From NCBI GenBank assembly GCA_017517145.1, contig JAFXAJ010000126.1, positions 1 to 41,938 of the forward strand: a stretch of DNA of 41,938 nucleotides, given 5' to 3'. The stretch's first letter is position 1; each line of letters opens with the position of its first letter. Below, in pieces: positions 41,335 to 41,938 of the stretch. A program made the translations under genes and the position numbers. The stretch is from Ruminococcus sp. Lineage in GTDB: Bacteria; Bacillota; Clostridia; Oscillospirales; Ruminococcaceae. The notes under the pieces were generated by a model that ran no database searches, was not told the DNA's origin, and was given only the letters and a program-made list of their open reading frames with translations.

Positions 41335-41673
41335 CTATATCAAAAGCTCCAGTCCTTTTTCGACTTCGGCGTTGATTTTATTTCTGATATTTTCATTTTC
41401 AACCATAGCGGCAGCAGAACTGATGCTGTTGAAGCACTCCTGCATTTTGCCAAGTCTTTCGGCAAATCCCAGTTTTTCCTCATAATTGAGGAGAATTTCC
41501 TCCCCACGTTTTATGAAACTGCGGACAGCCTGTCTTGTGATACCCAGCGGATTGCCTATTTCCGAGAGGGACAAGTCCTCGCAGTAATAGAGTTCCATGA
41601 CATCACGCTGTTTTTCGGTAAGGAGCTCGCCGTAGAAATCGAGAAGCATTACAAATTTAAGCTCTTTCGCCAT
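41335..41673 (-). CDS. ylxM: YlxM-like helix-turn-helix protein
   Basis: This 112-residue protein resembles YlxM, a sigma-factor-like helix-turn-helix protein almost always next to ffh. The motif TEKQRDVMELYYCEDLSLSE, continuing IGNPLGITRQAVRSFIKRGE, is the sigma-70 region 4-type fold. It may modulate SRP assembly. AAAGGCGG precedes the ATG. It is the first gene of the ffh unit and has a consensus promoter. Confidence 0.92.
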   Translation of the reverse strand: MAKELKFVMLLDFYGELLTEKQRDVMELYYCEDLSLSEIGNPLGITRQAVRSFIKRGEEILLNYEEKLGFAERLGKMQECFNSISSAAAMVENENIRNKINAEVEKGLELLI

Positions 41674-41715
41674 AAGACAGCCGCCTTTCGGGTGTAATGA
41701 AAAATCACTTTACAC

Positions 41716-41744
41716 ATTATACACTATTTTCAGCTGTTTGTCAA
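41716..41744 (-). promoter_or_regulatory. Consensus promoter of ylxM–ffh–rpsP–khpA
   Basis: On the - strand: TTGACA (41739-41744), 17-base spacer, TATAAT (41716-41721), about 45 bases before the ATG. Confidence 0.9.
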
Positions 41745-41771
41745 GGGGGTATGCATATTTTAAAAATAAAT

Positions 41772-41814
41772 AACAATTGCAATATACATTATAATAACGC
41801 ACATTGCAATTGTT
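41772..41814. repeat. Perfect 12-base inverted repeat upstream of the ylxM promoter
   Basis: AACAATTGCAAT (41772-41783) and ATTGCAATTGTT (41803-41814), spacer 19 bases. It lies about 28 bases upstream of the -35 element. It has the form of an operator or activator site; no known regulator is assigned. Confidence 0.6.
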
Positions 41815-41853
41815 GAGTTTATCGAAAATGTATAACTATTAAAAAAATAATAA

Positions 41854-41938
41854 GGACTGCCAAAGGCAGCCCCTCAGTCTGTCGAAAAAGTTACAATAAG
41901 ATATTTTTTAGGGGACGCTCTCTCTTGCAGAGCGTCCC
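41854..41938. repeat. Intergenic hairpin repeats at the right edge (27-base element, copy 3)
   Basis: GGACTGCCAAAGGCAGCC (41854-41871) matches 4676-4693 inverted. The last 27 bases (41912-41938) are identical to 36349-36375. The element may continue beyond the window. Confidence 0.85.

Overview
This window looks like the origin-proximal part of a Gram-positive Clostridia chromosome, most likely a Ruminococcus-type member of the Oscillospiraceae. The reasons are the order dnaA–oriC–dnaN–rlbA–recF–remB–gyrB–gyrA, two proteins ending in type I dockerins, the short archaeal/eukaryal-type ProS, a threonine T-box, and Firmicutes-style ribosome binding sites and promoters. The genus is an inference and no species is claimed. 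The window opens inside dnaA, whose first codons lie upstream.

Bases 1-10 kb form the replication-initiation block, all on the + strand. The dnaA–dnaN spacer is an origin with an unusual DnaA-box-like word (TTTTCAACA) and a textbook box / GC spacer / DnaA-trio / AT-rich unwinding arrangement at 1719-1800. Bases 10-20 kb carry mixed-strand genes: a phosphoesterase, a dockerin protein of unknown role, a YtaF/MntP-like membrane protein, a small acidic lipoprotein, a PepV-like dipeptidase, an orphan MsmK/UgpC-type ATPase, an RsuA-like pseudouridine synthase, a DUF4830 protein, a sugar isomerase-like protein, a Cys-cluster protein and proS. A second, dense cluster of DnaA-box-like words lies at 13.08-13.27 kb. 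Bases 20-29 kb are mainly cell-envelope genes on the + strand: an M23/SH3/dockerin protein, two cyclophilin-type proteins (one with a degenerate site, one with two tandem domains) and murA. These are followed by tRNA-Thr(CGU), a LysR regulator and a Nudix hydrolase.

From 28.8 kb to 41.7 kb every gene is on the - strand. They are a threonine T-box with a small unknown gene and thrS, a YfhO-type membrane protein, the polyamine operon potABCD, and ylxM–ffh–rpsP–khpA. If oriC at about 1.5 kb is the active origin, these growth-related genes face the replication fork. Copies of one 27-base hairpin repeat, in opposite orientations, lie at 26.6 kb and at the right edge, which makes an inversion worth testing.

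Intergenic spaces are unusually full of recurring hairpin modules: a 27-base GC-rich element, a GGACTGCC...GGCAGCC element, AT-rich TTAAGAATT repeats, and a 170-base mosaic of nested palindromes inside the pot operon. Many genes have near-consensus promoters with 17-base spacers, several of them with TGGTATAAT extended -10 elements. No CRISPR array, prophage or insertion-sequence transposase was seen.
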